Source: Candidatus Symbiopectobacterium endolongispinus | GTDB lineage: Bacteria; Pseudomonadota; Gammaproteobacteria; Enterobacterales; Enterobacteriaceae | Length of the DNA: 64,000 nt | Assembly: GCF_018777385.1 (NCBI RefSeq) | Contig: NZ_JAFJYB010000003.1 | Coordinates: 62,001 to 126,000, forward strand | Reading direction: 5' to 3' | In this document: one piece after another, positions 20,543 to 29,629 of the stretch | Layout: the number at the start of each line of letters is the position of its first letter | Numbering within the stretch: position 1 is the stretch's first letter | Made by a program: the position numbers and the translations under genes | The notes under the pieces: generated by a model | Told to the model about the DNA's origin: nothing | What the model saw: the letters and a program-made list of their open reading frames with translations, nothing else | The model's database searches: none

Positions 20543-20638
20543 GTCATTTCCGTGCAGGCGGGAATCTTTTGCAGAAGTCACTTTTCTTCCTCGTCATCCT
20601 CCGATTACGCGGAGGATGACGAGGAAGAAAAGTGACTT
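20543..20638. repeat. Palindromic intergenic repeat with a perfect 29-bp inverted repeat
   Basis: Bases 20575-20603 and 20610-20638 are perfect reverse complements (29 bp each) around the loop ATTACG; the inner part is GTCATCCTCCG/CGGAGGATGAC. Bases 20543-20577 (GTCATTTCCGTGCAGGCGGG...) closely match the reverse complement of 22917-22951. The CTCCG/CGGAG core recurs at 50563-50588. It lies between dedD and the cvpA-purF promoter, where it could act as a transcription barrier. It resembles REP or MITE-type dispersed palindromes. Confidence 0.8.
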
Positions 20639-20693
20639 TGTCAGTACGCCGCCAGCAAATTCACCTATCGGTGAAATCGTTGGGAAATAGGCT

Positions 20694-20709
20694 ACGCAAA
20701 CGTTTTCTT
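20694..20709 (+). promoter_or_regulatory. PurR operator of cvpA-purF
   Basis: ACGCAAACGTTTTCTT matches the known PurR box consensus (ACGCAAACGTTTNCNT) and sits at the same place as in the E. coli cvpA-purF promoter. A plausible -10 element TAGAAT follows at 20717-20722. PurR with hypoxanthine or guanine would repress transcription here. The rest of the 357-base dedD-cvpA spacer holds the palindromic repeat and no gene. Confidence 0.85.
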
Positions 20710-20828
20710 TTTCTGTTAGAATGCGCCGCGAACAGGATGATGAGCGGCGCTACGCTCTCTTGAGCTGGCGGTAATTACTGCTGGTGTGAGAGAGATTGTG
20801 TTGGCATCGTTCGTGAGTGAGAGAATTC

Positions 20829-21329
20829 ATGGTTTGGGTTGATTACGTCATCATTGGCATTATTGGTTTCTCAGCGCTGGTCAGTTTGATCCGTGGCTTT
20901 GTTCGTGAGGCGCTTTCGCTGATCACCTGGGGCAGTGCATTCTTTGTTGCCAGCCATTATTACCCATACTTATCGGTCTATTTCACGCGTTTTGAAGACG
21001 AGCTGGTGCGCAACGGGGTTGCCATCGCCATTCTGTTTATTGCGACATTGATTGTGGTAGCGATCGTCAACTATGTGATTGGTTCACTGGTTGAACGAAC
21101 CTGGCTTTCAGGTACCGACAGAGTACTGGGCATTTGCTTTGGTGCATTGCGCGGTGTGTTGATTGTTTCTGCATTGCTGTTCTTTTTGGATACCTTTACC
21201 GGTTTTTCACAAAGCGACGACTGGAAACAGTCTCAGCTTATCCCGCAGTTTAGCTATATCATCAGGTGGTTTTTCGACTACCTGCAAAGCACGTCAAGTT
21301 TCTTGCCGCAGCACATAGAGCTGCGGTAG
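20829..21329 (+). CDS. cvpA: CvpA family inner-membrane protein
   Basis: CvpA is a four-helix inner-membrane protein needed for colicin V production in E. coli and linked to envelope stress resistance. Start [20 protein letters not shown], then [16 protein letters not shown], a second helix pair, and [21 protein letters not shown] chose 20829 rather than an in-frame ATG 12 bases earlier because it matches the family N-terminus. 166 residues. It forms an operon with purF, 21 bases downstream, under the PurR box. Intact. Confidence 0.93.
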   Translation: MVWVDYVIIGIIGFSALVSLIRGFVREALSLITWGSAFFVASHYYPYLSVYFTRFEDELVRNGVAIAILFIATLIVVAIVNYVIGSLVERTWLSGTDRVLGICFGALRGVLIVSALLFFLDTFTGFSQSDDWKQSQLIPQFSYIIRWFFDYLQSTSSFLPQHIELR

Positions 21330-21350
21330 CGCTGATGAGGAAAAGACAAA

Positions 21351-22868
21351 ATGTGCGGTATTGTCGGTATCGCCGGTTTTACACCGGTAAACCAGTCGAT
21401 TTATGACGCGTTAACGGTGTTACAGCACCGTGGACAAGATGCCGCAGGCATCGTCACCATCGACCCCATGAACTGCTTCCGCCTGCGTAAGGCGAACGGC
21501 CTGGTGAAGGACGTATTCGAGGCGCGTCACATGCAGCGCCTGCAAGGCAATATGGGCGTGGGGCATGTGCGTTATCCTACCGCGGGCAGCTCCAGCGCAT
21601 CGGAGGCCCAGCCGTTTTATGTCAATTCCCCGTTTGGCATCACGCTGGCGCACAACGGTAACCTGACCAACGCTCATGAACTGCGCAAACAGCTGTTTGC
21701 GCAAGGGCGTCGCCACGTTAACACCACCTCTGATTCCGAGATTCTGCTCAATATCGTTGCCTGCGAGTTGGATCGTTTTCAACACTACCCGCTGGATGCC
21801 GACAACGTGTTTGCTGCCGTTGCCGCCACTCATAAAATGATTCGCGGTGCCTATGCGTGCGTTGGGATGATCATCAGGCACGGTTTGTTTGCTTTCCGCG
21901 ATCCAAACGGTATCCGTCCGTTGGTGATCGGCAAGCGCGAACTGGCCGATGGCCGCATCGAGTATATGGTGGCCTCGGAAAGCGTGGCGCTTGATACCCT
22001 TGGCTTTGAGTTCTTGCGTGACGTAGCGCCGGGAGAGGCGGTTTACATCACTGAGAAAGGGCAATTGTTTACGTGCCAGTGCGCCGAGAACCCGAAAAGC
22101 AATCCATGCCTGTTCGAGTATGTCTATTTTGCTCGCCCGGACTCTTTTATCGACAAAATTTCGGTCTACAGCGCCCGCGTGCGCATGGGCCAAAAGCTGG
22201 GCGAGAAGATTGCCCGCGTGTGGGAAGATCTGGATATCGATGTGGTAATTCCTATCCCGGAAACCTCCTGCGATATCGCCTTGGAGATTGCGCGCATTAT
22301 CGATAAGCCGTACCGCCAGGGCTTTGTGAAAAACCGCTATGTTGGCCGTATCTTTATCATGCCGGGTCAGGAACAGCGTAAAAACTCGGTGCGCCGCAAA
22401 CTGAACGCCAACCGCGCCGAGTTCCGTGACAAAAACGTGCTATTGGTGGATGACTCCATCGTGCGCGGCACCACTTCGGAGCAAATTGTCGAGATGGCGC
22501 GTGAAGCGGGTGCGCGCCGCGTTTATCTGGCATCAGCCGCGCCGGAAATTCGTTTCCCGAACGTGTATGGCATTGATATGCCGAGCGCCAATGAGCTGAT
22601 TGCCCATGGTCGCGAAGTGGAAGAGATTCGCCAGATTATTGGTGCCGACGCCCTGATTTTCCAGGATCTCGACGATCTGATCGCTGCCGCGCGGGAAGAA
22701 AACCCGGATATAGTGCAGTTTGAATGCTCGGTATTTAACGGTATCTACGTGACCAAAGATGTCGATCAGGGTTATCTCGACTATCTGGAAGGGCTGCGTA
22801 ATGACGATGCCAAAGCGTTGCGCAGCCAGAATGAAGTCGAGGATTTGGAACTGCACAACGAAGGTTGA
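21351..22868 (+). CDS. purF: Amidophosphoribosyltransferase
   Basis: PurF makes phosphoribosylamine from PRPP and glutamine, the committed step of purine synthesis. The N-terminal glutaminase nucleophile is Cys2 in MCGIVGIAG, exposed after removal of Met1. Other parts are [33 protein letters not shown], and the PRPP-binding loop [20 protein letters not shown]. 505 residues, as in E. coli. Intact, in operon with cvpA. Confidence 0.97.
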   Translation: MCGIVGIAGFTPVNQSIYDALTVLQHRGQDAAGIVTIDPMNCFRLRKANGLVKDVFEARHMQRLQGNMGVGHVRYPTAGSSSASEAQPFYVNSPFGITLAHNGNLTNAHELRKQLFAQGRRHVNTTSDSEILLNIVACELDRFQHYPLDADNVFAAVAATHKMIRGAYACVGMIIRHGLFAFRDPNGIRPLVIGKRELADGRIEYMVASESVALDTLGFEFLRDVAPGEAVYITEKGQLFTCQCAENPKSNPCLFEYVYFARPDSFIDKISVYSARVRMGQKLGEKIARVWEDLDIDVVIPIPETSCDIALEIARIIDKPYRQGFVKNRYVGRIFIMPGQEQRKNSVRRKLNANRAEFRDKNVLLVDDSIVRGTTSEQIVEMAREAGARRVYLASAAPEIRFPNVYGIDMPSANELIAHGREVEEIRQIIGADALIFQDLDDLIAAAREENPDIVQFECSVFNGIYVTKDVDQGYLDYLEGLRNDDAKALRSQNEVEDLELHNEG

Positions 22869-22869
22869 T

Positions 22870-22951
22870 GTCATCCAAGGTGAAAGCTGGGGATCTCTGT
22901 GCGAAGAAACAGGTTCCTTCTGTAAGAGATTCCCGCCTGCGCGGGAATGAC
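22870..22951. repeat. Dispersed repeat copy after purF
   Basis: This 82-base segment begins GTCATCC and ends GGGAATGAC, so its ends are roughly inverted copies of each other. It carries the hairpin TTCCCGCCTGCGCGGGAA. Its right-hand 35 bases (22917-22951), read on the minus strand, match 20543-20577 with four or five differences. The form is that of a small non-coding palindromic element. No protein is encoded. Confidence 0.7.
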
Positions 22952-22960
22952 TGACTTGTG

Positions 22961-23000
22961 AGCAACAAAGGGAGGTGCGTAAGCGCCTCCCTTTGTTGCT
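22961..23000 (+). terminator. Long hairpin terminator after purF
   Basis: AGCAACAAAGGGAGGTGC and GCGCCTCCCTTTGTTGCT pair over 18 positions with one G-T wobble, around loop GTAA. The following bases are only moderately T-rich, but the stem is very stable and sits before ubiX, closing the cvpA-purF operon. Confidence 0.75.
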
Positions 23001-23067
23001 TATTGAGCGGGGATAAGGCAAAGTCTGCCCGTAATCCTTTTTGCACAGCAGCATCTCGAGGTTTGGC

Positions 23068-23637
23068 ATGAAACGACTCATCATTGGACTTTCCGGTGCC
23101 AGCGGCGCGGTTTATGGCGTGCGCCTGTTACAGGTGTTACAACCGTTGGACGACGTGGAAACCCATTTGATCATGAGCCCGGCCGCCCGACAAACGCTGA
23201 CGCTGGAGAGTGATTTCAGCGTACGCGATGTGCAGGCATTGGCGGACGTGGTGCATGACAGTCGTGACATTGCGGCCTCGCTGTCGTCCGGTTCATTTCG
23301 TACCGCGGGAATGGTAATTCTCCCCTGTTCCATCAAAACCCTTTCAGGGATTGTGCACAGCTACAGTGATAACTTATTGATTCGTGCCGCAGACGTAATA
23401 TTAAAAGAGCGTCGCCCGTTAGTGTTGTGCGTGCGTGAAACCCCGTTGCACCTCGGGCACCTGCGCCTGATGACGGCAGCCGCAGAAATGGGAGCAGTGA
23501 TCATGCCGCCCGTTCCCGCGTTTTATCACCGTCCGCAAACCTTGCAAGACGTGGTGGATCAAACGGTCAACCGTGTACTCGATCAGTTTGATATTGCGTT
23601 GCCTGAAGCGCTGTTCACACGCTGGCATGGCAGTTAA
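23068..23637 (+). CDS. ubiX: Flavin prenyltransferase UbiX
   Basis: UbiX joins dimethylallyl phosphate to FMN to make the prenylated flavin cofactor of the decarboxylase UbiD in ubiquinone synthesis. Visible: IIGLSGASGAVYGVRLLQVL (FMN-binding start), LPCSIKTLSGIVHSYSDNLL, and KERRPLVLCVRETPLHLGHL. The ATG at 23068 has GAGG 7 bases upstream and gives 189 residues, the E. coli length; a longer frame from 23041 adds nothing conserved. Intact. Confidence 0.95.
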   Translation: MKRLIIGLSGASGAVYGVRLLQVLQPLDDVETHLIMSPAARQTLTLESDFSVRDVQALADVVHDSRDIAASLSSGSFRTAGMVILPCSIKTLSGIVHSYSDNLLIRAADVILKERRPLVLCVRETPLHLGHLRLMTAAAEMGAVIMPPVPAFYHRPQTLQDVVDQTVNRVLDQFDIALPEALFTRWHGS

Positions 23638-24053
23638 CGCCGCCCAATCGTAAAAACACACCAATAAGGTGCAATTCCTCTCATCTTTTCCCTCGCTTTC
23701 TTGCCTGTCTGCGCAAGGTTTGCACTACGCTTAAGTGATGATGAGTTGTTATGGTGCAAACGTTGATTGATTTGCACCAAAATGTTTCAAGGGAAGCGCG
23801 CCGTCTCTTTCCTGATCAACACACTCATCATCACCCTCATCAGGGTGCCCCTATCACTACGCGCCTGCGGCAGATTTCGGATTTATCCGCATTATGTTGC
23901 GATTATGGCGTGGATTTTGCAGGGTTTCTGCTGATGAGACTGGCGGCGCTGGCATCCCTTTCGCGCAAGAGCGCGCAGGCGTTTGACCGCCCCTTTACGC
24001 TTAGTGATATTCATTCTTTTTGATCATCATTCCATCGAGATAAGGGTTGCGAA
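23638..24053. other. Control region between ubiX and hisJ
   Basis: In E. coli argT lies here; it is absent. A 90-codon frame at 23751-24023 contains a His-rich stretch (DQHTHHHPHQ), but its ATG lies inside an inverted repeat, no ribosome site is evident and no homologue is recognised, so I do not call it a gene. CACACCAATAAGGTGCA at 23657-23673 resembles an NtrC site (TGCACC-N5-GGTGCA). A hairpin CACCCT/AGGGTG lies near 23832-23847. hisJ starts after GATAAGGGTTGCGAA. Confidence 0.4.
23752..23779. promoter_or_regulatory. Inverted repeat upstream of hisJ
   Basis: TGGTGCAAA and TTTGCACCA are perfect 9-bp inverted repeats with a 10-base spacer, centred about 290 bases before hisJ. The half-site contains GGTGCA, as NtrC sites do, but in the opposite relative orientation to the usual palindrome. 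The promoters of argT and hisJ in enteric bacteria are known to respond to nitrogen limitation, so a binding site here is plausible. Not proven. Confidence 0.4.
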
Positions 24054-24833
24054 ATGAAAAAATTATTCAGAATTCTGCCGTTGACCTTAGTTATTGCTGC
24101 GGGAAGCGCGCTGGCCGATGTTCCCAAGAATCTCAAAATTGGCACCGACCTGACGTATGCACCCTTTGAGTCCAAGAATGCCAGCGGTGAACTGGTAGGG
24201 TTTGATATTGATTTGGCTAAAGAGCTGTGCAAGCGCATCAAGGCTGAATGTACTTTTGTAGAAAGTGATTTCGACGCACTGATCCCTTCACTGAAAGCGA
24301 AAAAGATTAATGCCATCATCTCCTCACTCTCCATCACTGAGAAGTGCCAGCAGGAGATTGCTTTCACGGAAAAACTCTACGCTGCCAACGCGCGTCTGAT
24401 TGAGAAGAAAGGGGCGAACATTCAACCGACGCTGGAATCGCTGCGCGGTAAACGTGTCGGCGTGTTGCAGGCCTCTACTCAGAAAGCCTATGCCAATGCT
24501 AACTGGCAGCCGAAAGGCATTGATGTGGTGGCTTACCAAAACCAGGATTTGATCTACGCCGACTTGACCGCAGGCCGTATTGATGCCGCGTTCCAGGATG
24601 AAGTAGCGGGAAACGAAGGCTTCCTGAAATTACCGGTGGGTAAAGACTACGTCTTCGCGGGTCCGGCAGTGAAGGATGACAAATTCTTTGGCGTGGGTAC
24701 CGGCATTGGGCTGCGCAAAGAAGATAAAGCACTGAAAGCTGCGCTGGATAAAGCGTTTGAAGAGATGCGCAAAGACGGCACCTACGACACTTTCGCGAAG
24801 AAATACTTCTATTTTGACGTATACGGCGGCTAA
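24054..24833 (+). CDS. hisJ: Histidine ABC transporter, periplasmic binding protein
   Basis: HisJ binds histidine in the periplasm and delivers it to HisQMP. Signal peptide [21 protein letters not shown] is followed by [19 protein letters not shown]. Ligand-region segments are [19 protein letters not shown] and [17 protein letters not shown], and the C-terminus is [16 protein letters not shown]. 259 residues. The paralogue ArgT (lysine/arginine/ornithine) that normally precedes it is absent. Its own sequence is intact, but its membrane partner HisM is truncated, so transport is doubtful. Confidence 0.93.
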   Translation: MKKLFRILPLTLVIAAGSALADVPKNLKIGTDLTYAPFESKNASGELVGFDIDLAKELCKRIKAECTFVESDFDALIPSLKAKKINAIISSLSITEKCQQEIAFTEKLYAANARLIEKKGANIQPTLESLRGKRVGVLQASTQKAYANANWQPKGIDVVAYQNQDLIYADLTAGRIDAAFQDEVAGNEGFLKLPVGKDYVFAGPAVKDDKFFGVGTGIGLRKEDKALKAALDKAFEEMRKDGTYDTFAKKYFYFDVYGG

Positions 24834-24899
24834 TGGCGTGTTGCTGGGATCTGCCTGCGTTATGCAGGCAGAGTGTGCCTTTTTAGACGGAAACACGCG

Positions 24900-25589
24900 A
24901 TGCTCTACGGCTATACCGATCTGATTCTTGACGGGGTGCGCATGACGCTGCAATTAGCGGTGTGCTCGCTGCTGTTGGCGTTGGTCATTGGGCTTATTGG
25001 CGCAGGGGCCAAGCTCTCTGCCAATCGCCTGCTGTCTGGTTTTTTCTCCGCGTACACCACCCTGATCCGTGGCGTGCCGGATCTAGTGTTAATGTTATTG
25101 ATTTTTTATGGCCTGCAAATTGCGCTCAACAGCGTGACGGAAACGCTCGGTGTCGCGCAAATCGATATCGATCCGCTCTCGGCGTGGATCATCACGCTCG
25201 GGTTTATCTACGGTGCGTATTTCACTGAAACCTTTCGCGGTTCCTATCTGGCTGTGCCGCCTGGGCAGATTGAAGCGGCCGTGGCCTATGGTTTTACGCC
25301 ACTGAAGGTATTTCGTCGCATCATGTTTCTTTCCATAATGCGCTTTGCCTTGCCCGGTATCGGCAATAACTGGCAGGTGATCCTCAAGGCAACGGCGCTG
25401 GTGTCGCTGTTGGGGCTGAATGACATTGTTAAAGTGACCCAGTTAGCGGGCAAGGGGGCGCATGAACCGTTTTATTTCGCCATTGTCGCCGGGGTGATGT
25501 ATCTGATTTTTACCACCGTCTCCAACGGGGTACTCTGGTTGCTGGAACTCCATTACTCGCAGGGCGTGAATAAGGTGAATTATGAGTGA
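24900..25589 (+). CDS. hisQ: Histidine ABC transporter, permease HisQ
   Basis: One of two permease subunits of the HisQMP2 complex in the inner membrane. Visible are several hydrophobic helices, LIRGVPDLVLMLLIFYGLQI, and the EAA loop contacting HisP, IEAAVAYGFTPLKVFRRIMF, then LPGIGNNWQVILKATALVSL. I chose ATG 24900 (MLYGYTDLILDGV), matching the family start. 229 residues. The end overlaps hisM (ATGAGTGA). Intact. Confidence 0.93.
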   Translation: MLYGYTDLILDGVRMTLQLAVCSLLLALVIGLIGAGAKLSANRLLSGFFSAYTTLIRGVPDLVLMLLIFYGLQIALNSVTETLGVAQIDIDPLSAWIITLGFIYGAYFTETFRGSYLAVPPGQIEAAVAYGFTPLKVFRRIMFLSIMRFALPGIGNNWQVILKATALVSLLGLNDIVKVTQLAGKGAHEPFYFAIVAGVMYLIFTTVSNGVLWLLELHYSQGVNKVNYE

Positions 25590-26160
25590 GATCCTGCAAC
25601 AGTATTGGCAACCTTTACTATGGAGTGATGGGTATCGTCTCACCGGCCTGGCAATGACGCTGTGGCTGCTGATTTCGTCGGTGGTGATGGGCGGACTGCT
25701 GGCGATTCCGCTGGCCATTGCCCGCGTTTCTCCACGGCGGCGTTTCAGTTTTCCGGTGTGGGCATTTACCTATGTGTTTCGCGGCACACCGCTTTACGTG
25801 CAGTTGCTGGTATTTTACTCCGGCGTTTACAGTCTGGAGATCGTGCGCGGCACTGACATGCTGAATGCGTTTTTCCGCAGTGGGCTGAACTGTGCGGTGC
25901 TGGCATTGGCATTGAACACCTGCGCCTATACTACAGAGATTTTTGCTGGTGCGATCCGTTCGGTGCCTCATGGCGAAATTGAAGCGGCCAGAGCTTACGG
26001 TTTTTCCCGGTTTAAACAGTATCGCTGCATTATTTTGCCCGGGGCGTTACGTATTGCACTGCCCGCGTACAGCAACGAGGTTATTTTGATGCTTCACTCC
26101 ACGGCGCTGGCTGCGGCATATTCATACCCGTTCATCTCATTAACATCAGGAAAAAACAGC
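25582..26160 (+). pseudogene. hisM: Histidine ABC permease HisM, 3' truncated and fused in frame to hisP
   Basis: The first 177 residues are normal HisM, including YRLTGLAMTLWLLISSVVMG, FRGTPLYVQLLVFYSGVYSL and the EAA loop EIEAARAYGFSRFKQYRC. After VILMLHSTALA (26112), where E. coli HisM has about 60 more residues including the last membrane helix, the sequence jumps to 48 unrelated bases with no stop. The frame then enters hisP at its ATG (26161). An internal deletion across the hisM end explains this. The result is a 450-codon open frame HisM'-linker-HisP. HisP can still start independently (AGGA precedes its ATG). Confidence 0.85.
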
Positions 26161-26934
26161 ATGTCAGATCATAAACTGATGGTGACGGAACTGCATAAGC
26201 GTTACGGGGAACATGAAGTACTAAAGGGCGTTTCTCTTCAGGCGAAAGCGGGCGATGTAATTTCGATTATCGGGTCGTCAGGGTCAGGGAAAAGTACGCT
26301 GCTGCGCTGCATCAACTTTCTGGAAAAACCGTGCGAGGGGGCGATATTCGTCAACGATGAAGAGATTCGCATGGTGCGTGACACTGATGGACAACTGAAA
26401 GTATTTGATAAGAAACAACTGCAACTGCTACGCACGCGGTTGACCATGGTCTTTCAGTATTTCAACCTTTGGAGCTTTATGACCGCACTGGAAAATGTCA
26501 TGGAAGCGCCAGTGCAGGTACTGGGATTGAGCAAAGCGGAAGCCCGCGAGCGTGCGGTGCGTTATCTGGATAAAGTGGGGATTACTGGCGAGGCACAGAA
26601 TAAATACCCGTCCAATCTCTCCGGTGGGCAGCAGCAGCGAGTCTCCATTGCCCGTGCGCTGGCGATGGAACCGGAAGTGCTGCTGTTTGACGAACCCACG
26701 TCCGCGCTGGACCCTGAGCTGGTGGGGGAAGTGTTGCGTATCATGCAGCAACTGGCGGAAGAGGGCAAAACCATGGTGGTCGTCACCCATGAAATGGAAT
26801 TTGCTCGTCACTTATCAAGCCATGTGATCTTTTTGCATCAGGGCGTGATCGAAGAAGAAGGTCCGCTAGATCGCGTATTTGGCAACTCGACGAGTCCCTG
26901 TTTGCAGCAGTTTCTCTCTGGTGCGTTGAAGTAA
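26161..26934 (+). CDS. hisP: Histidine ABC transporter, ATP-binding protein
   Basis: HisP is the ATPase of the histidine importer. Walker A is GSSGSGKSTLLRC, the signature motif LSGGQQQRVSIARAL, Walker B EVLLFDEPTSALDPE, and the H-loop VVTHEMEF. From its ATG at 26161 it has 257 residues, the normal size. It also lies in one open frame with the truncated hisM upstream, so both a free and a fused protein could be made. Complete in itself, but its transporter lacks the end of HisM. Confidence 0.93.
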   Translation: MSDHKLMVTELHKRYGEHEVLKGVSLQAKAGDVISIIGSSGSGKSTLLRCINFLEKPCEGAIFVNDEEIRMVRDTDGQLKVFDKKQLQLLRTRLTMVFQYFNLWSFMTALENVMEAPVQVLGLSKAEARERAVRYLDKVGITGEAQNKYPSNLSGGQQQRVSIARALAMEPEVLLFDEPTSALDPELVGEVLRIMQQLAEEGKTMVVVTHEMEFARHLSSHVIFLHQGVIEEEGPLDRVFGNSTSPCLQQFLSGALK

Positions 26935-26949
26935 CTGGTACCGTTATCA

Positions 26950-26997
26950 ACAGGGCGTATTTTGCGATGTTCGACGATACACCCTGTGGCTATTTTT
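26950..26997 (+). terminator. Terminator after hisP
   Basis: ACAGGGCGTAT and ATACACCCTGT pair over 11 positions with one wobble and a loop of about 16 bases; TTTTTT follows at 26992-26997. It ends the his transport operon and overlaps the end of the convergent yfcH. Confidence 0.65.
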
Positions 26998-27891
26998 TCC
27001 CGGTGACTTCTTTGAGCGTGTCTTCCAGTTCGTAATAGCGAAAGCCGAATCCAGCGGCCTCCAGCCGATGTGGAATGGCGCGCTGTCCACCCAATACCAG
27101 TGTGGCGGCTTCTCCCATCAGCAGTTTGAGTGCAAATGCGGGCACGCGCATAAAATATGGGCGATCCAGCACGTGGGCCAGCATGGCGCAGAACTGCTCA
27201 TTGCGTACAGGATAGGGGCAGTCATGTTAAAGGGGCCGCGTAGAATCGGGTTATCCAACAAGTAAAGAATGGCATTGACCATATCGTCGATATGAATCCA
27301 CGGCATGTACTGTTTGCCCGAACCTAAGGGGCCACCCAGCCCGACGCGGGAGGGAGGCAGCATTTTTGCTAATGCACCGCCGCTAGCAGCCAGTACGATG
27401 CCCGTGCGCAGCAGGCAGACGCGTGTGCGATCGCTCTCCGCACTCAGCGCCAATTCCTCCCAGCGCGCACAGAGTTGATGGGTAAATTCGGGTGTCGGTG
27501 ATTCATCTTCGGTGATTAATGCCGCCCCTTGATTGCCGTAATAACCGACTGCAGAACCGGAAATGAATACCGCTGGCGGCGAGGCGCTGGCTTTAATCAA
27601 CGTAGCCAACTGCTCGGTAAGGTGCCAGCGACTCTCGCTCAGTTTCAGCTTTTGTTGCGGCGTTCAGCGTTTATCCGCAATCGGTTCTCCGGCCAGATTG
27701 ATGACGGCGTCGATATCATCCCGTGAGGTGTGATTTTGCAGCGTTGACCAATACTCTACGCGCTCGCCGAGAACCTGACGTGCGTGCGCTGTATCGCGAG
27801 TGAGTACCGTGACATGGTGAGATAAAGACAGTAATCGAGCAATCAGGTGACGGCCAATCAGGCCGGTGCCGCCCGTAATCAGTAGTTGCAT
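26990..27891 (-). pseudogene. yfcH: YfcH, NAD-dependent epimerase/SDR39U1-type protein, nonsense and frameshift
   Basis: The N-terminus is a Rossmann start ([20 protein letters not shown]) with [18 protein letters not shown] at 27664-27666 then stops it; the family continues with tryptophan, and [15 protein letters not shown] follows in the same frame, so TGG to TGA is the likely change. Further on are [16 protein letters not shown] and [16 protein letters not shown]. Near 27215 one base is missing after GPFNMTAP; the true end in the next frame reads [19 protein letters not shown] to [12 protein letters not shown]. Two independent lesions make loss of function almost certain. The cellular role of YfcH is unknown. 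Confidence 0.88.
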
Positions 27892-28227
27892 CGTTGCCTC
27901 ACTTATTCCCTATCGGTTCTGATGGCGCTTTAAGGATGTAACCCAGGACGTGTCCGTATTTTTATCATGAATGCTAATGATAATAGGTGATTCTGCGCGA
28001 GATACCGTGACGATCAGGTAAAAAATCGCTGCATTTCAGTACGCCTCGCTGCCCTTGAGATTGGCAAAACCTGCTGCATTATAGGGCGAACTGCTGCAAA
28101 ACAGCGCAGGTTGAATGACGGCTATTGTTGACTTACCTGCGCAATGTCAAGTTGTGTAAGGTCTTTTCGTCTTTGGTATACGCTTTGCACTGTGACTCCC
28201 ATAGGTTATTTCTACGGGATAAACAAC
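27892..28227. other. Divergent spacer between yfcH and eat
   Basis: No gene is visible. The spacer should carry divergent promoters for yfcH and the ethanolamine locus. AACCTGC at 28068-28074 and GCAGGTT at 28106-28112 are an inverted repeat with two GCTGC-containing copies between them. I recognise no known operator. Confidence 0.3.
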
Positions 28228-29614
28228 ATGCAAACCAACAGTGCACAACCAGGATTAAAAAGGATGCTCGGCAGCTTCCATTTATGGGGCATTGCTGTCG
28301 GGTTGGTGATTTCCGGTGAGTATTTTGGTTGGAGCTACGGCTGGGCGCAGGCAGGCACGCTGGGCTTTTTGATCACCTCATTGTCGATTGAGGCCATGTA
28401 TTGCGCCTTTATCTTCAGTTTCACGGAGCTGACTACCTCCATTCCCCACGCCGATGGGCCTTTTGCCTATGCCTACCGCGCTTTTGGCCCAACCGGGGGC
28501 TTTATTGCCGGTTTTGCCACGCTGATTGAATTTGTGTTTGCACCGCCGGCCATTTCCATGGCGATTGGTGCCTATCTCAATGTGCAGTTCCCGTCTATTG
28601 GACCACAAATGGGTGGCGGTCAGCGCCTATCTGATCTTTATGGGGCTAAATATTCTGGGGGTTGGCATTGCGGCTACCTTTGAACTGTTAGTCACCTTAC
28701 TGGCGATTTTCGAACTGCTAGTGTTTATGGGGGTGGTAGCACCTGGATTCGAATTGGCAAACTTTGCTCGTGGCGGTTGGGCGGGGATGGACAGTTTCAG
28801 TCCGGTTGCCTTATCCGGTATTTTTGCCGCCATTCCCTTTGCTATCTGGTTCTTTCTCGCCATTGAGTGGGCGGCAATGGCCGCTGAAGAAGCGAAAGAT
28901 CCTAAACGCACCATTCCTCGCGCCTTTGTCGGTGGCATACTGACCTTAAGCTTGCTGGCAATGGGGGTGATGCTGTTTGCCGGCGGGGTGGGGGATTGGA
29001 CGCAGCTTTCTAATATCAATGACCCGCTGCCTCAGGCAATGAAAATGATTGTCGGCAGCAACAGCGGTTGGCTGCACATGTTAGTGTGGCTCGGGTTGTT
29101 TGGCCTGGTGGCCTCATTCCATGGCATAATCATGGGCTATTCGCGTCAGATCTTTGCCCTGGGGCGCGCGGGGTATCTCCCCGCTTCGCTGGCGCGAGTC
29201 CATCCGCGTTTTCGTACGCCGCACCGCGCCATTCTGGCGGGCGGTGTCGTTGGGATTGCCGCCATTTTCTCCGATTCGTTCGCCACCATCGGCGGGCTGC
29301 CGCTGACGGCAAATATCGTCACCATGTCGGTATTCGGTGCGATAGTCATGTACATTACGTCGATGGCTGCCTTGTTTAAACTGCGTCGCAGTGAACCGGC
29401 GCTCAGTCGTCCGTTCCGTGCGCCCTGGTATCCGTTTGCCCAGGCATTTGCGCTGGTGATGGCGGTGATTTGTTTGGTTGCTATGGTGTATTACAACACG
29501 TTACTGGCGCTGATTTTTACTGCCATGATGTTGCTGGGATACGGCTGGTTTCGGGCAACCCGCAGTGCGCGCGAGTCCGCAGTATTCGATCCCCAATTGA
29601 CGGCATCCAAATAG
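28228..29614 (+). pseudogene. eat: Ethanolamine permease (APC family), frameshifted
   Basis: The protein resembles the Eat-type ethanolamine permease of the amino acid-polyamine-organocation superfamily: start GLKRMLGSFHLWGIAVGLVI, SGEYFGWSYGWAQAGTLGFL, then many membrane helices, including FFLAIEWAAMAAEEAKDPKR. A net one-base shift near 28600 (TATTGGACCACAAATGG) switches from FPSIGPQMGGG to the correct continuation KWVAVSAYLIFMGLNILGVG, so translation ends early at 28683. The assignment rests on family features and the eutBC neighbours. The lesion is small, but eutB beside it is unambiguously dead. Confidence 0.78.
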
Positions 29615-29629
29615 CAGGCGAGGAGGGGT

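Noticed and set aside
23751-24023. A 90-residue His-rich protein between ubiX and hisJ
   Set aside because: Its ATG lies inside a perfect inverted repeat, no ribosome site precedes it, it shows no domain, and it occupies the expected promoter region of hisJ.
24054-24833. Naming the binding protein ArgT instead of HisJ
   Set aside because: The two are close paralogues, but the sequence around residues 60-140 and its position directly before hisQ fit HisJ better; the missing paralogue is therefore called argT. An alignment could reverse this.
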